Below are positions 49,737-60,020 of a stretch of DNA of 64,000 nt, one piece after another (position 1 is the first letter of the stretch; every line of letters begins with the position of its first letter). Under the pieces are notes generated by a model, which saw nothing but the letters and a program-made list of their open reading frames with translations, was not told the DNA's origin and did no database searches. The position numbers and the translations under genes are program-made. This stretch comes from Tatumella sp. JGM118. Its GTDB lineage: Bacteria; Pseudomonadota; Gammaproteobacteria; Enterobacterales; Enterobacteriaceae. Location of the stretch: the NCBI RefSeq assembly GCF_018257515.1, contig NZ_JAERJR010000004.1:62001-126000 (forward strand). The letters run 5' to 3'.

Positions 49737-50750
49737 ATGAATCTCTCAGGAAAAAAATGGACAGGTGCAGCGTTGTTGTCGCTGGCCTTCGTCAGTACGG
49801 TTCAGGCGACGACTCTGCTGAACAGTTCCTATGATGTCTCCCGGGAGTTATTCAGCGCCCTGAACCCGTTGTTTGAAAAACAGTGGGATCAGGCTCATCC
49901 GGATGACCCTCTGACGATTCGTCAGTCACATGGTGGCTCTTCCCGCCAGGCGCTGGCAATCCTGCAGGGATTACGTGCGGATGTCGTGACCTATAATCAG
50001 GTCCCGGATGTGCAGATCCTGCATGATAAGGGCCATCTGATCCCGGCGGACTGGCAACAGCGTTTGCCGGATAGCAGCTCGCCTTTCTACTCCACCATGG
50101 CTTTTTTAGTCCGCAAAGGGAACCCGAAACATATTCACAGCTGGGCGGATTTAACGAAGCCCGGGGTGAGTCTTATCTTCCCGAATCCTAAAACCTCCGG
50201 TAACGGGCGCTACACCTGGCTGGCTGCTCTCGGGGCGGCCGAAAAAGCAGACGGTAACGATCCGGCGAAGACCCGGGCGTTTATGACCCGGTTTATCGGT
50301 AATGTGGCGGTCCTGGATACCGGCGGACGCGGTGCCACCACCACCTTTGCCGGGCATGGTATCGGGGATGTGCTGATAAGTTTTGAATCCGAAATCAATA
50401 CTATTCGTCAGCAATACCCGGACGCCGGTTATGAAGTGATTGTGCCACGGACCAATATTCTGGCGGAGTTTCCCGTGACCTGGATCGATAAAAATGTGTC
50501 TGAGCAGGGGAATACCGCGGCCGCAAAGGCGTATCTCAATTTTCTGTACAGTCCGGCGGCTCAGAAAGTCCTGACCGGATTTTACTACCGGGTCCATAAC
50601 CCGCAGTTAATGTCGCAGAATAAAGCCCGTTTCCCTGATGTCACCCTGTTTCGTGTTGAGGAGCAGTTTGGTGGCTGGGAGCAGGTGATGAAAACACAAT
50701 TCGCTACCGGCGGAGAGTTTGATCAATTGCAGTCAGCAGGACATAAGTAA
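49737..50750 (+). CDS. cysP: thiosulfate/sulfate-binding periplasmic protein CysP
   Basis: The 337-aa ABC-type binding protein delivers thiosulfate and sulfate to CysTWA. Signal peptide about 25 residues ([12 protein letters not shown]). Oxyanion-binding segments are [44 protein letters not shown] and [20 protein letters not shown]. Closer to CysP than to Sbp by these blocks and by being the first gene of the cys cluster. Start at 49737 after AGGGGTAAG. Its stop overlaps cysT (TAATG). Confidence 0.95.
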   Translation: MNLSGKKWTGAALLSLAFVSTVQATTLLNSSYDVSRELFSALNPLFEKQWDQAHPDDPLTIRQSHGGSSRQALAILQGLRADVVTYNQVPDVQILHDKGHLIPADWQQRLPDSSSPFYSTMAFLVRKGNPKHIHSWADLTKPGVSLIFPNPKTSGNGRYTWLAALGAAEKADGNDPAKTRAFMTRFIGNVAVLDTGGRGATTTFAGHGIGDVLISFESEINTIRQQYPDAGYEVIVPRTNILAEFPVTWIDKNVSEQGNTAAAKAYLNFLYSPAAQKVLTGFYYRVHNPQLMSQNKARFPDVTLFRVEEQFGGWEQVMKTQFATGGEFDQLQSAGHK

Positions 50751-51583
50751 TGATACTAAAGCGTCAAAAGCGGGTATTACCGGGATTTGGATTAAGTTTA
50801 GGGACCAGCTTGTTTTTTACCTGTCTGATCCTGTTATTACCGATGAGTGCTTTACTCATTCAGTTATCAAAAATGACCTGGTCAGAGTACTGGCATGTGA
50901 TCACCGACCCGGAACTGGTGGTGGCTTATAAAGTGACACTGCAGTCGGCGGCCGTGGCAGCGATATTCAATGCTTTTTTTGGCATGCTGATGGCCTGGGT
51001 TTTAACCCGCTATCGGTTTCCCGGCAGAACGTTTCTGGATGGTCTGATGGATCTGCCTTTCGCATTACCCACGGCGGTGGCAGGCCTGACCCTGGCGGGG
51101 TTACTGGCTCCGTCCGGCTGGTACGGTCACTGGCTGGCTGAGCATGGCATCAAAGTCGCCTATACCTGGCTTGGGATTTCTGTGGCGATGGCCTTCACCA
51201 GCCTGCCGTTTGTTATCCGCACGGTGCAGCCGGTACTGGAAGAGCTGGGGCCGGAATATGAGGAAGCGGCTGAAACATTGGGGGCGAGGCCCTGGCAGAC
51301 GTTTTTACGGGTGATCCTGCCGGAGGTGGCACCGGCTCTGATGGCAGGCACTGCGCTCTCTTTTACCCGCAGCCTGGGAGAGTTCGGCGCGGTGATCTTT
51401 ATCGCCGGGAATATCGCCTGGAAAACCGAAGTCATTTCGCTGATGATTTTTATCCGTCAGCAGGAGTTTGACTTCCCGGCGTCCAGCGCGATTGCCTCCG
51501 TCATTATGGCGGCCTCTTTACTGTTACTTTTTGCCATTAACGTGTTGCAGAGCCGTTATGGCCGTCGTATCGGAGGTCACTGA
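50750..51583 (+). CDS. cysT: sulfate/thiosulfate ABC permease CysT (CysU)
   Basis: The 277-aa inner-membrane permease has six hydrophobic segments and the EAA loop EYEEAAETLGARPWQTFLRV that docks on the ATPase. Starts inside the cysP stop codon and overlaps cysW by one base, so the four transporter genes are translationally coupled. Forms the channel with CysW. Confidence 0.96.
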   Translation: MILKRQKRVLPGFGLSLGTSLFFTCLILLLPMSALLIQLSKMTWSEYWHVITDPELVVAYKVTLQSAAVAAIFNAFFGMLMAWVLTRYRFPGRTFLDGLMDLPFALPTAVAGLTLAGLLAPSGWYGHWLAEHGIKVAYTWLGISVAMAFTSLPFVIRTVQPVLEELGPEYEEAAETLGARPWQTFLRVILPEVAPALMAGTALSFTRSLGEFGAVIFIAGNIAWKTEVISLMIFIRQQEFDFPASSAIASVIMAASLLLLFAINVLQSRYGRRIGGH

Positions 51584-52458
51584 TGCGTGATGTCACCACA
51601 GGGCCTGTCGCCTTTAAAAAGTCCCTCCCGTGGGGGAAATATCTGCTGATCACCGTGGGTGTGCTGTTGTCTGTGCTGATCCTGGTGATCCCGCTGATCT
51701 CCATTTTCTGGGAGGCGCTGGGAAAAGGTATTCTGGCTTCACTGCATAATCTGTCGGACCCGGATATGCTGCACGCTATCTGGCTTTCCGTGATGATTGC
51801 ACTGATCACCGTGCCGGTAAATCTGGTGTTCGGGACGTTACTGGCCTGGCTGGTGAGCCGCTTTAATTTCCCGGGCCGTCAGCTACTACTGACGTTGTAT
51901 GACATTCCGTTTGCCATGTCGCCGGTCGTGGTGGGGCTGTTGTATCTGCTGTTCTGGGGGATTAATGGACCCGCAGGACACTGGCTGGATGCCCATAATA
52001 TTCAGATCATGTTTGCATGGCCCGGCATGGTGCTGGTCAGTATCTTTATCAGTTGTCCGTTTGTTATCCGTGAGCTGGTCCCCGTCATGTTAAGCCAGGG
52101 GAATCAGGAAGATGAAGCCGCAGTCTTACTGGGCGCGAATGGCTGGCAGATGTTCTTCCGGGTAACGTTACCGAATATCCGCTGGGCGCTGCTGTATGGT
52201 CTGGTGCTGACCAATGCCCGCGCTTTGGGGGAATTCGGCGCCGTGTCGGTGGTTTCCGGCTCGATACGGGGTGAAACCTATACTCTGCCTCTGCAGGTGG
52301 AATTACTCCATCAGGATTACAATACCGTGGGTGCCTTCACGGCAGCCGCGTTACTGGCATTAATGGCTATCGTTACACTTTTTCTGAAAAGCGCACTGCA
52401 ATGGCGACTGGAACGTCAGCACCGGCGCCAGCAACAGGACGACAATTATGAGCATTAA
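51583..52458 (+). CDS. cysW: sulfate/thiosulfate ABC permease CysW
   Basis: The 291-aa second permease subunit has six hydrophobic segments and the EAA loop [19 protein letters not shown]. Overlaps cysT by one base and cysA by 11 bases. Confidence 0.96.
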   Translation: MRDVTTGPVAFKKSLPWGKYLLITVGVLLSVLILVIPLISIFWEALGKGILASLHNLSDPDMLHAIWLSVMIALITVPVNLVFGTLLAWLVSRFNFPGRQLLLTLYDIPFAMSPVVVGLLYLLFWGINGPAGHWLDAHNIQIMFAWPGMVLVSIFISCPFVIRELVPVMLSQGNQEDEAAVLLGANGWQMFFRVTLPNIRWALLYGLVLTNARALGEFGAVSVVSGSIRGETYTLPLQVELLHQDYNTVGAFTAAALLALMAIVTLFLKSALQWRLERQHRRQQQDDNYEH

Positions 52459-53536
52459 TATTGAGAAGATTAATAAATCTTTTGGCAAAACATCGGTACT
52501 GAACGATGTGTCGCTGGATATTGCCTCCGGTGAAATGGTGGCGCTGCTGGGGCCGTCCGGGTCCGGTAAGACGACGCTGTTACGTATTATTGCAGGCCTG
52601 GAGCACCAGAATAGCGGAGCCATTTCGTTTCACGGCCGTGATGTGAGTCACCTGCATGCGCGGGATCGTCATGTGGGGTTTATGTTTCAGCACTATGCGC
52701 TGTTCCGGCATATGACGGTCTCTGACAATATTGCGTTCGGGCTGACCGTATTACCCCGCCGCGATCGCCCTTCGGCGGCCGACATCCGGAAAAAAGTCAG
52801 CAAGTTACTGGAAATGGTGCAGCTCTCGCATCTGGCCAACCGCTATCCGGCCCAGCTGTCCGGGGGCCAGAAACAGCGTGTTGCACTGGCCCGTGCGCTG
52901 GCGGTCGATCCGCAGATTCTGTTACTGGATGAACCCTTCGGTGCCCTGGATGCCCGGGTGCGCAAAGAGTTGCGGCGCTGGTTACGTCAGTTACATGAAG
53001 AGTTACAGTTCACCAGCGTATTTGTGACCCATGATCAGGAAGAGGCGATGGAAGTGGCGGATCGGATTGTGGTGATGAGCCAGGGGAATATTGAACAGAC
53101 CGGGACGCCGGAGCAGGTGTGGCAGCATCCTGAATCCCGGTTTGTGCTTGAATTCCTCGGTGAAGTGAACCGCTTTGATGGCCATGTTACGGGGGGAGTA
53201 TTGCAGGTCGCCGGGCAGTCCTGGCCACTGAATGGCGTGACCGGTATTGAAGGCGAGGTGGCTCTGTTTCTCCGTCCCTGGGAAGCGGCAATCCGCCATG
53301 AGTTCTCTGACGTTACGCCACTGGCCGTTAAGATCCTGGAAGTCAGCCCGCGCGGCCATTACTGGCAAATCATTGCCGAACCGCTGGGCTGGACAGGCGA
53401 ACTGCTGACGCTGGTGAGTGAAGTTCCCTCTGCGCCTCCGGTGCGCGGTCAGACACTGTATATCGGTGTTCAGAATGCGCGTGTCTATCAGGGAGAGCAG
53501 AGGTTGCAACCTATTGCCTTTGCGAAAAGCGCCTGA
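52448..53536 (+). CDS. cysA: sulfate/thiosulfate ABC transporter ATPase CysA
   Basis: The 362-aa ATPase subunit (E. coli 365) has Walker [10 protein letters not shown], the Q-loop in [11 protein letters not shown], signature LSGGQKQR, Walker [13 protein letters not shown] and the switch His in FVTHDQEEA. The C-terminal TOBE-like regulatory domain starts near residue 240. Overlaps cysW; a terminator separates it from cysM. Confidence 0.97.
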   Translation: MSINIEKINKSFGKTSVLNDVSLDIASGEMVALLGPSGSGKTTLLRIIAGLEHQNSGAISFHGRDVSHLHARDRHVGFMFQHYALFRHMTVSDNIAFGLTVLPRRDRPSAADIRKKVSKLLEMVQLSHLANRYPAQLSGGQKQRVALARALAVDPQILLLDEPFGALDARVRKELRRWLRQLHEELQFTSVFVTHDQEEAMEVADRIVVMSQGNIEQTGTPEQVWQHPESRFVLEFLGEVNRFDGHVTGGVLQVAGQSWPLNGVTGIEGEVALFLRPWEAAIRHEFSDVTPLAVKILEVSPRGHYWQIIAEPLGWTGELLTLVSEVPSAPPVRGQTLYIGVQNARVYQGEQRLQPIAFAKSA

Positions 53537-53560
53537 TATTTTCAATTCATTGTCTGTAAA

Positions 53561-53598
53561 ACAGCCTGGCGCTCATCGCGGCCAGGCTGTTTTCGTTT
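53561..53598 (+). terminator. terminator between cysA and cysM
   Basis: 10-bp stem ACAGCCTGGC/GCCAGGCTGT with a 10-base loop and TTTTCGTTTCT. It probably reduces readthrough into cysM. Confidence 0.8.
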
Positions 53599-53618
53599 CT
53601 CTGTGCAGGTAACACGCT

Positions 53619-54509
53619 GTGATAACTCTGGAAAGCACTATCGGTAATACTCCCCTGATCCGCTTACAGCGCCTGGTGCCAGATAATGGCAGTGAGGTCT
53701 GGGTGAAGCTTGAAGGAAATAATCCTGCCGGCTCGGTCAAAGACCGGGCGGCCTATTCGATGATCCATCAGGCTGAGCTCCGTCAGGAGATCTCCCCCGG
53801 TGATACGCTTATCGAGGCCACCAGCGGTAATACCGGGATTGCTCTGGCGATGATTGCGGCGATGAAAGGTTACCGGATGGTTTTACTGATGCCGGATAAT
53901 ATGAGCCTCGAGCGTCAGGCGGCAATGAAGGCTTACGGTGCAACGCTGGTCCTGGTCAGCCGTGAACAGGGGGGAATTGAAGGCGCCCGTGATCTGGCGA
54001 TGCAGATGGCCGCCAACGGCGAAGGTAAGGTGCTGGATCAGTTTAATAATCCGGATAACCCTCTGGCGCATTACCGCACCACCGGTCCCGAAATCTGGCA
54101 ACAAACCGCGGGAAAACTGACGCACTTTGTGTCCAGTATGGGAACGACCGGGACGATCACCGGAGTCGGACGTTACCTCAAACAACAGGATCCTGCGGTG
54201 CAGGTGATAGGATTACAACCGGAAGAAGATTCTCAAATCCCGGGGATCCGCCGCTGGTCAGAAGCTTACCGGCCGGGCATTTTCCGGGCGGAATGGATAG
54301 ACAGGACCATCGATATGTCACAGGCACTGGCCACTGAGACCATGCGCCAGCTGGCCCGTCGTGAGGGTATTTTCTGCGGAATGAGTTCCGGGGGTGCAGT
54401 GGCCGGGGCGTTAAAAATTGCCGGAGATGTCCCCGGGGCGAAGGTAGTGGCGATAATTTGCGATCGCGGTGATCGTTATCTTTCTACCGGAATCTATGAA
54501 CTATCCTGA
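53619..54509 (+). CDS. cysM: cysteine synthase B, GTG start
   Basis: The 296-aa PLP enzyme (E. coli 303) makes cysteine or S-sulfocysteine from O-acetylserine and sulfide or thiosulfate. PLP-Lys lies in NPAGSVKDRAA; the substrate loop is EATSGNTGIALAM, and SSMGTTGTITGV is the phosphate cradle. IFCGMSSGGAVAGAL and ICDRGDRYLSTGI complete the pattern. The start is a GTG with AGGT 8 bases upstream. It completes the thiosulfate uptake and assimilation module. Confidence 0.96.
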   Translation: MITLESTIGNTPLIRLQRLVPDNGSEVWVKLEGNNPAGSVKDRAAYSMIHQAELRQEISPGDTLIEATSGNTGIALAMIAAMKGYRMVLLMPDNMSLERQAAMKAYGATLVLVSREQGGIEGARDLAMQMAANGEGKVLDQFNNPDNPLAHYRTTGPEIWQQTAGKLTHFVSSMGTTGTITGVGRYLKQQDPAVQVIGLQPEEDSQIPGIRRWSEAYRPGIFRAEWIDRTIDMSQALATETMRQLARREGIFCGMSSGGAVAGALKIAGDVPGAKVVAIICDRGDRYLSTGIYELS

Positions 54510-54621
54510 GCAGAGACGCCGCGGGTCTTGCGGCGGAAAATGGTAAGGATAGCGTAAATCCTGCGGTCAGCGGCGGAATAACCGGTCAGAATACGACGAA
54601 TACAGAGACAGAGAGTGTGAC

Positions 54622-55302
54622 ATGAAAATATTACTGGTTGATGATGATCACGAGCTGGGCACCATGCTGAGTCAGTATCTGGAAGGTGAGGGCTTTGCGA
54701 CTGTGCTGGTGATGACCGGCAAAGAGGCCATCAGTCAGGCGGCTTCGGGTCAGTTCAATGCGGTAATTCTGGATATTATGTTACCCGATATGAGCGGCAT
54801 TGATGTTCTGCGGCAGATCCGTCAGCAGGGACGGTTACCGGTCATTATGCTGACCGCGAAGGGCGATAATATTGACCGGGTTATCGGTCTGGAGATGGGG
54901 GCGGATGATTATATGCCAAAACCCTGTTATCCCCGTGAGCTGGTGGCCCGGTTACGCTCGGTGATGCGCCGTATTGACGAACATCCGATAGTCCCGGAGA
55001 AAAAAGAGTTACTCACCTGTGGGGAGCTGACGCTGAATTCCTCTACCCGTACTTCCGCCTGGCGGGGTGAAAACTTTGATCTGACCGCTTCGGAGTTTAA
55101 TCTGCTCGAACTGCTGATGGCGGCCAGCGACCGGGTAGTTTCGAAAGATGAGCTATCAGAGAAAGCGCTGGGACGACAGCGTGAAGCCTATGATCGCAGT
55201 GTCGATGTCCACGTGAGTAATATCCGTCAGAAACTGAGTAAGCTGACCGATGACGAGGTGAACATCGAAACTGTCCGCAGCATCGGTTACCGGATACGAT
55301 GA
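54622..55302 (+). CDS. OmpR/CpxR-type response regulator
   Basis: The 226-aa regulator has a receiver domain with the acidic pair Asp8/Asp9, phospho-acceptor Asp51 (VILDIMLPD), the conserved Thr/Lys (MLTAKG; MPKPCYPRE) and a C-terminal winged helix (SVDVHVSNIRQKLSK, ETVRSIGYRIR). The DRVIGLEMGADDY block is nearest to CpxR among E. coli regulators. Its stop overlaps the kinase start (ATGA). The target is unknown. The neighbouring arn operon is a natural candidate but lies convergent. Confidence 0.93.
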   Translation: MKILLVDDDHELGTMLSQYLEGEGFATVLVMTGKEAISQAASGQFNAVILDIMLPDMSGIDVLRQIRQQGRLPVIMLTAKGDNIDRVIGLEMGADDYMPKPCYPRELVARLRSVMRRIDEHPIVPEKKELLTCGELTLNSSTRTSAWRGENFDLTASEFNLLELLMAASDRVVSKDELSEKALGRQREAYDRSVDVHVSNIRQKLSKLTDDEVNIETVRSIGYRIR

Positions 55303-56735
55303 AAACAGGTTACCCGGGACGGTTGTTCTGGAAAATGCTGCTGCTGTTCTGGCTGGTGTTTCTGATTATCAGTCAGTTCCTGTGGCTGGGATTCAGCATG
55401 TTCGGTAACTTTGAACCGCCGAGCCAGAAAGAAGCCCGGCGGATGCTGAACCTGCAACTGGAATCGGCGGTTTCGACGCTCAGGACGGCCGGACCGGAAG
55501 GGATTGCTACCCTCACTGCCGGCTGGCCGGAGAATATGAAACAGGTCTTCACGGTCAGCGTCAGCCCGCAACAACCCCCGCGGTTACTGGATCTTACCGA
55601 TATGCCGGCGGAAAGCCGGTCGGCCGGTGAGCCGCAGGGACTGCCGCCGCCACTGATACCTCGTTCGGGCAGTGATTCGCAAACGGTCTCTTCACCCCTT
55701 TATATGTCCTCCGGACAAATTTATCGTCAGGTGACCGGACCACGAGGGGTGGTATATGACCTCTGGTTCAATCTCCGTGCTTTCCGTCATCAGGAATCCT
55801 ATGACCATTCGATCATCCAGCGGTTCCTGCACATTCCGATGCCAATGGTGATCATGTTTGTTCCTATGGGACTGATGATGAGCCTGTTACTGGCATGGAA
55901 CCTGACCCGCCCGATGCGGCAGTTCCGTGAAGGGTTCAGACAGGTTTCTACCGGTGATCTGTCGGTCAGGCTGTATCACAAAATGCAGCGGCGCCATGAT
56001 GAACTCTCGGCGGTTGCGCGTGACTTTGATGCAATGGTGGAGCGACTGGATGTTCTGGTAAAAGCCAGAGAGGAGTTGCTGCACGATATCTCTCATGAGT
56101 TGCGGACACCGCTGGCGAGGCTGCAACTGGCAACGGCACTGGCCCGCCAGACGCCGGAAAATGTCGAAGATTCACTGGATAGGATCGATAACGAAGCGCA
56201 TAAGCTCGATAAAATGATTGGTGAATTGCTGACCTTATCGCGGGCAGAGCATGACTCTCCGGACGTTGATCAATATTTTGATCTGACCAGTCTGCTGGAG
56301 GTTGTGGTTGCGGATGCCCGGTTTGAAGCGCAGATCCCGCAGGTGAAAATCGATGTCAGTTATGACACCCGGGCTGATCATATGGTGCAGGGGAACGCAG
56401 AGATGATCCGCCGGTGTATTGAGAATGTGCTGAGAAATGCATTGCGTTTTTCCACCGCAGGACAGTGTATTGATATTCAGCTATCTTCCGCACCGGAATG
56501 GCTGACGCTGTATATCAGGGACCAGGGGCCGGGGGTGGAACAGGATAAACTCTCCAGCATCTTTGACCCGTTCGTCCGTGTACAGTCGGCACAATCCGGA
56601 AAAGGCTACGGTCTCGGACTGGCGATTGTACGTAAAATTATCCTGGCCCATCATGGTGAGGTCAGGGCAGAAAATCGCCGTCAGGGCGGGCTGGAAATTA
56701 TGTTGCGTCTGCCGCACTGGGTGGCCGGCGAGTAA
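55299..56735 (+). CDS. sensor histidine kinase, CpxA/RstB-like
   Basis: The 478-aa inner-membrane kinase has transmembrane segments near residues 9-33 and 183-205, enclosing a periplasmic sensor region rich in Pro and Ser (PESRSAGEPQG, LPPPLIPRSGS). A HAMP domain (TRPMRQFREGFRQVSTGDLS) follows. The H-box DISHELRTPLAR has His266; the N-box ENVLRNALRF, G1 IRDQGPGV, F-box FDPFVRV and G2 GYGLGLAI are intact. Coupled to the response regulator. The input signal is unknown. Confidence 0.93.
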   Translation: MKTGYPGRLFWKMLLLFWLVFLIISQFLWLGFSMFGNFEPPSQKEARRMLNLQLESAVSTLRTAGPEGIATLTAGWPENMKQVFTVSVSPQQPPRLLDLTDMPAESRSAGEPQGLPPPLIPRSGSDSQTVSSPLYMSSGQIYRQVTGPRGVVYDLWFNLRAFRHQESYDHSIIQRFLHIPMPMVIMFVPMGLMMSLLLAWNLTRPMRQFREGFRQVSTGDLSVRLYHKMQRRHDELSAVARDFDAMVERLDVLVKAREELLHDISHELRTPLARLQLATALARQTPENVEDSLDRIDNEAHKLDKMIGELLTLSRAEHDSPDVDQYFDLTSLLEVVVADARFEAQIPQVKIDVSYDTRADHMVQGNAEMIRRCIENVLRNALRFSTAGQCIDIQLSSAPEWLTLYIRDQGPGVEQDKLSSIFDPFVRVQSAQSGKGYGLGLAIVRKIILAHHGEVRAENRRQGGLEIMLRLPHWVAGE

Positions 56736-56760
56736 TACAGGCGACGTGTATGTGGCCTGT

Positions 56761-57144
56761 TCAGCGTGGCGGTTTTGATGGCAGGCAGACCAGTATCACC
56801 CCGGTGATCACCAGCAAGATACCGGCCAGCGCAGACACTGAGAAATGTTCCCCGTGTAACCCCAGTCCGAGGGCGATCCCCCACACCAGAATATAACTCA
56901 GGCTCAGTAAGGCATAAGCTTTACTGAGCGCCAGCCGTTTCAGGGCCAGAAACCAGCATCCCATCGACAACGCATAGCCAAGCAGCCCTGCCAGCAATAA
57001 TCCGCTGGTCATCGGATGATGCCACAGGAAAACAAGCAGTGATATCAGCTCCCCTGACGCAGGGAGTACGGTCATGGCTTCCTTCATGGCAGGCTGTGCA
57101 CCGCTCACCAGCAGGACGCTCAATAATGCCCAGAAATATCCCAT
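56761..57144 (-). CDS. arnF: L-Ara4N-phosphoundecaprenol flippase subunit ArnF
   Basis: The 127-aa EamA/SMR-like protein has four hydrophobic segments and works with ArnE to move undecaprenyl-phosphate L-Ara4N across the inner membrane. ALKRLALSKAYALLSLSYILVW (in parts: KRLALSKAYALLSLSY) is typical of ArnF. The start overlaps the arnE stop as TGATG. Last gene of the arn operon, ending 25 bp from the stop of the convergent kinase gene. Confidence 0.92.
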   Translation of the reverse strand: MGYFWALLSVLLVSGAQPAMKEAMTVLPASGELISLLVFLWHHPMTSGLLLAGLLGYALSMGCWFLALKRLALSKAYALLSLSYILVWGIALGLGLHGEHFSVSALAGILLVITGVILVCLPSKPPR

Positions 57145-57479
57145 CAGATCCCCCGGCTAAGTAACAGAATACCGCCGATAATACAGGCAATCCCCAGCCA
57201 GTGCCGCCGGCTGACAGGTTCATGCCACAGCCAGCGCGCGGCCAGTGTTATCCAGATAAAATTCAGACTGAGCATCGGGTAGGCCAGCCCGACCGGCAGG
57301 GTGCGCAGTACCTGCAACCAGAGCAGCATCGCACACCCAAGGCAAAGCAGGGCCAGGCCGAGCCACAGACAGAGATGGTTCAGCCCGGGGCGCCCCGTTG
57401 CTCCGGAGGCTGCCTGTTTCTGGCATAACTGTCCCAGGCAGCTCAGTAGGCTCGAGAACAACAGTGCGACCAGGGTCAT
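57144..57479 (-). CDS. arnE: L-Ara4N-phosphoundecaprenol flippase subunit ArnE
   Basis: The 111-aa small multidrug-resistance-like protein has four hydrophobic segments. [14 protein letters not shown] at the N-terminus and [17 protein letters not shown] in the third segment match ArnE. Overlaps the arnT stop (ATGA) and arnF start. Confidence 0.93.
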   Translation of the reverse strand: MTLVALLFSSLLSCLGQLCQKQAASGATGRPGLNHLCLWLGLALLCLGCAMLLWLQVLRTLPVGLAYPMLSLNFIWITLAARWLWHEPVSRRHWLGIACIIGGILLLSRGI

Positions 57480-59116
57480 CGTTGCGGGCCGTATTCGACA
57501 TACAGCAGGCGGCCCTGCTGGACACTAAAGTCAGGCTGCGGAAGGTCCATCCCGGACAGCGTTTCACCTTTATTTGTCTGCAGCACCATCGAAACCCCCT
57601 GACTGCGATGTGTGGCCAGCCACGCCGGGAATGCCTCACGGGAAATAAACCGCCCCTTGCCATCGGCATAGTTCAGTCCATAGGTAAGTTCACCTTTTTC
57701 GTCATACAAATCAATATCTGAACGTTTAAGGTGCCAGGCGATCCCGGAGGCAATCCCCACCCGGTTGGACAGAATGTAGCGGGTTGCTGTCAGGTGAGTC
57801 GTCATCCGTTCCAGAAACTCCTGCGGCTGTTTACTGTCCCTGACGGATGCGGGGATCGTATACCCGACCAGTAAAGCCAGACCTAACGGACATAGCGCCG
57901 CTGCCAGACGGAATTTTCCCTGGCGAATGAGTGCCAGTACGCCAAACAGGCTCCAGCTCAGAAAAACAATCAAGGCCAGCAGTAAACGGTGGCCTTCCTG
58001 CGGGCTATAGAACGGATGCGTGGGCATTCGCCAGCTCACCACTAACAGAAGGATGCCGGTGATACCGAAAATGATATTGATCCAGCCATTCGCCGCAGTG
58101 GTACGCCGGGTCGCATTCAGCACCGTTTTGCCCAGTAAAATGGCCAGCGGAGCAAAGCAGGGCAGGATATAGGTCGGTAATTTCCCTTTTGCGATGCTGA
58201 AAAAGAGTAAGGGCATGATGACCCATCCGAGCAGGTAAACGGTGCCCGGGTGCTGATGACGTCCCTGCCAGCCGGTTCTCAGCGCCGCTGGCAGATAGCC
58301 GAGCCAGGGCAGTGAGCCGCCCAGCAGCACAGGCAGGTAGTACCAGACAGGCGCCTTGTGCTGAGCATCCGGTTCGGCAAAACGCTGAATATGTTCAACC
58401 CAGAAGAAATAGTGCCAGAAGTCAGGCTCTCTGGCATTGATAGTCAGCGCCCAGGGCAGAGTAAACAGCAGGCAGCTCAGTACCGCCAGTGGCCCGAATA
58501 TTACTACTTCCCGCCAGCGTCGTGTGCTGATAACCCAGGGGATAATACTGATCACCGGTACGGCCAGAGCAAGAAAGCCCTTAGTCATGATGCCCAGGCC
58601 ACAGGTTACCCCCAACACCAGATACCAGGCCGCCCGGCCAGTGCCGGTGGTTGCGGTTGTCGCCCGCCAGAAACTGACCATCGATGCCGTCAGACAGAGT
58701 GCTATCATCGGGTCAAGCACCGCATAGGTGCCGATACCATTCACCAGCAGGCAGGTCAGGTAGATCCCGCCGGAGATAATGGCCAGTTTCTTATCCCGCC
58801 ACATCAGCCAGGCCAGCCAGCCAGCCAGTAAAGCACACAGCGTGACCGAGAAGACCGCCCCGAAGCGGACAGCGAAATTGTTATGACCAAAAATCATCTG
58901 GCTGACATTGTTTATCCAGTATCCCGCCACCGGCTTCTCAAAATAGCGCAGTCCCAGAAAATGCGGATCCGCCCAGTTATGATTTACCAGCATCTCACGG
59001 CTGATTTCGGCATAACGCGATTCGTCAGGCTGCCAGAGCGCGCGCGTCTGCAGTGGGAACAGATAAAAAAGAGCATACAGCAGTAGCAGGCATACACCGT
59101 ATTTAGTGGCTTTCAT
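57476..59116 (-). CDS. arnT: lipid A L-Ara4N transferase ArnT
   Basis: The 546-aa GT83 enzyme (E. coli 550) has 12-13 transmembrane segments and moves L-Ara4N from undecaprenyl phosphate to lipid A phosphates on the periplasmic face, giving polymyxin resistance. Motifs [28 protein letters not shown] and [17 protein letters not shown] are present, including the catalytic acidic residues of the first loop. Start at the second ATG of an ATGATG (the first, at 59119, is the alternative); the longer frame lies in arnD. Confidence 0.95.
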   Translation of the reverse strand: MKATKYGVCLLLLYALFYLFPLQTRALWQPDESRYAEISREMLVNHNWADPHFLGLRYFEKPVAGYWINNVSQMIFGHNNFAVRFGAVFSVTLCALLAGWLAWLMWRDKKLAIISGGIYLTCLLVNGIGTYAVLDPMIALCLTASMVSFWRATTATTGTGRAAWYLVLGVTCGLGIMTKGFLALAVPVISIIPWVISTRRWREVVIFGPLAVLSCLLFTLPWALTINAREPDFWHYFFWVEHIQRFAEPDAQHKAPVWYYLPVLLGGSLPWLGYLPAALRTGWQGRHQHPGTVYLLGWVIMPLLFFSIAKGKLPTYILPCFAPLAILLGKTVLNATRRTTAANGWINIIFGITGILLLVVSWRMPTHPFYSPQEGHRLLLALIVFLSWSLFGVLALIRQGKFRLAAALCPLGLALLVGYTIPASVRDSKQPQEFLERMTTHLTATRYILSNRVGIASGIAWHLKRSDIDLYDEKGELTYGLNYADGKGRFISREAFPAWLATHRSQGVSMVLQTNKGETLSGMDLPQPDFSVQQGRLLYVEYGPQR

Positions 59117-59126
59117 CATATACACA

Positions 59127-60020
59127 TTATCGTTGAAGTGTCTGACAGCCCAGCCAGCCTTCACGGCCGGGCACATGTCCGCGCATTATCTTTCCGGCGG
59201 GCAGCGATGCATCAGTTTCGGGAAGCAGTTCACTGAGCGGGACAAACCGGATCCCCTCATCACGGGCGGCGGCCAGCAGGCGTGAAAAGTCGTCGCGATA
59301 GGCAATGCCTTCGACCTCGGCATGGATGGTATAGACAGGGGTGCCTTCGTCTTTATGCATGGCATCCAGGATAAAACGATTAAACGCTTGCGGACGAATA
59401 TTGCGCCCGACGACCTCATCCCAGGTCGGCAGGGTCACCGGGATCTGCACCGTGCCAGAGGTGGTGTCATTCAGCACTGGCCTGAAGGGGGCCGTTCCCC
59501 GGCAATCACTGTTATAGCGAAAGCGGAAAGGTTGTTTGGCTTTCACCACCCGCTGGTCGGCACGCCAACCGGCGACCGCTGAACAGGTTACCTCTGTGCC
59601 GGTAATGGCTTCCAGGGCCTCTTTCCCCCGGCGGATATGTTCAGTCAGATCCTTCGCTTTCCAGACCCCGGCCCAGGTTTGCCAGGCATGATGATCCCAG
59701 GCATGCAGCCCGGTTTCATGTAAACCGGCGGCCCTGCGGATAATCTCCGCATTACCGGCACCGATCAGCCGGCCAGGCCAGGCCGTTCCGGCCAGTAAAA
59801 TATCCCAGCCATACAGGGAGGGGGCTCCCGAGCGAAGCATCTTCAGTAAAAATGCCGGTTTGATCAGGCGCCAAAGATGGCGCCCCATGTTGTCCGGTCC
59901 GACAGAAAAGAAAAAGGAAGCCCGGATATTTTCAGCCGCCAGCATGTCCAGCAGCGCGGGAACCCCCTGGCGGGTTCCCCGCCAGGTATCGACATCAATG
60001 CGCAGGCCGACTTTTTTCAT
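59127..60020 (-). CDS. arnD: 4-deoxy-4-formamido-L-arabinose-phosphoundecaprenol deformylase
   Basis: The 297-aa polysaccharide-deacetylase-like protein removes the formyl group from undecaprenyl-phosphate L-Ara4FN. The metal motif begins with [11 protein letters not shown] (two Asp), then [17 protein letters not shown] with the His ligands. Overlaps arnA by 4 bases (ATGA). Confidence 0.95.
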   Translation of the reverse strand: MKKVGLRIDVDTWRGTRQGVPALLDMLAAENIRASFFFSVGPDNMGRHLWRLIKPAFLLKMLRSGAPSLYGWDILLAGTAWPGRLIGAGNAEIIRRAAGLHETGLHAWDHHAWQTWAGVWKAKDLTEHIRRGKEALEAITGTEVTCSAVAGWRADQRVVKAKQPFRFRYNSDCRGTAPFRPVLNDTTSGTVQIPVTLPTWDEVVGRNIRPQAFNRFILDAMHKDEGTPVYTIHAEVEGIAYRDDFSRLLAAARDEGIRFVPLSELLPETDASLPAGKIMRGHVPGREGWLGCQTLQR

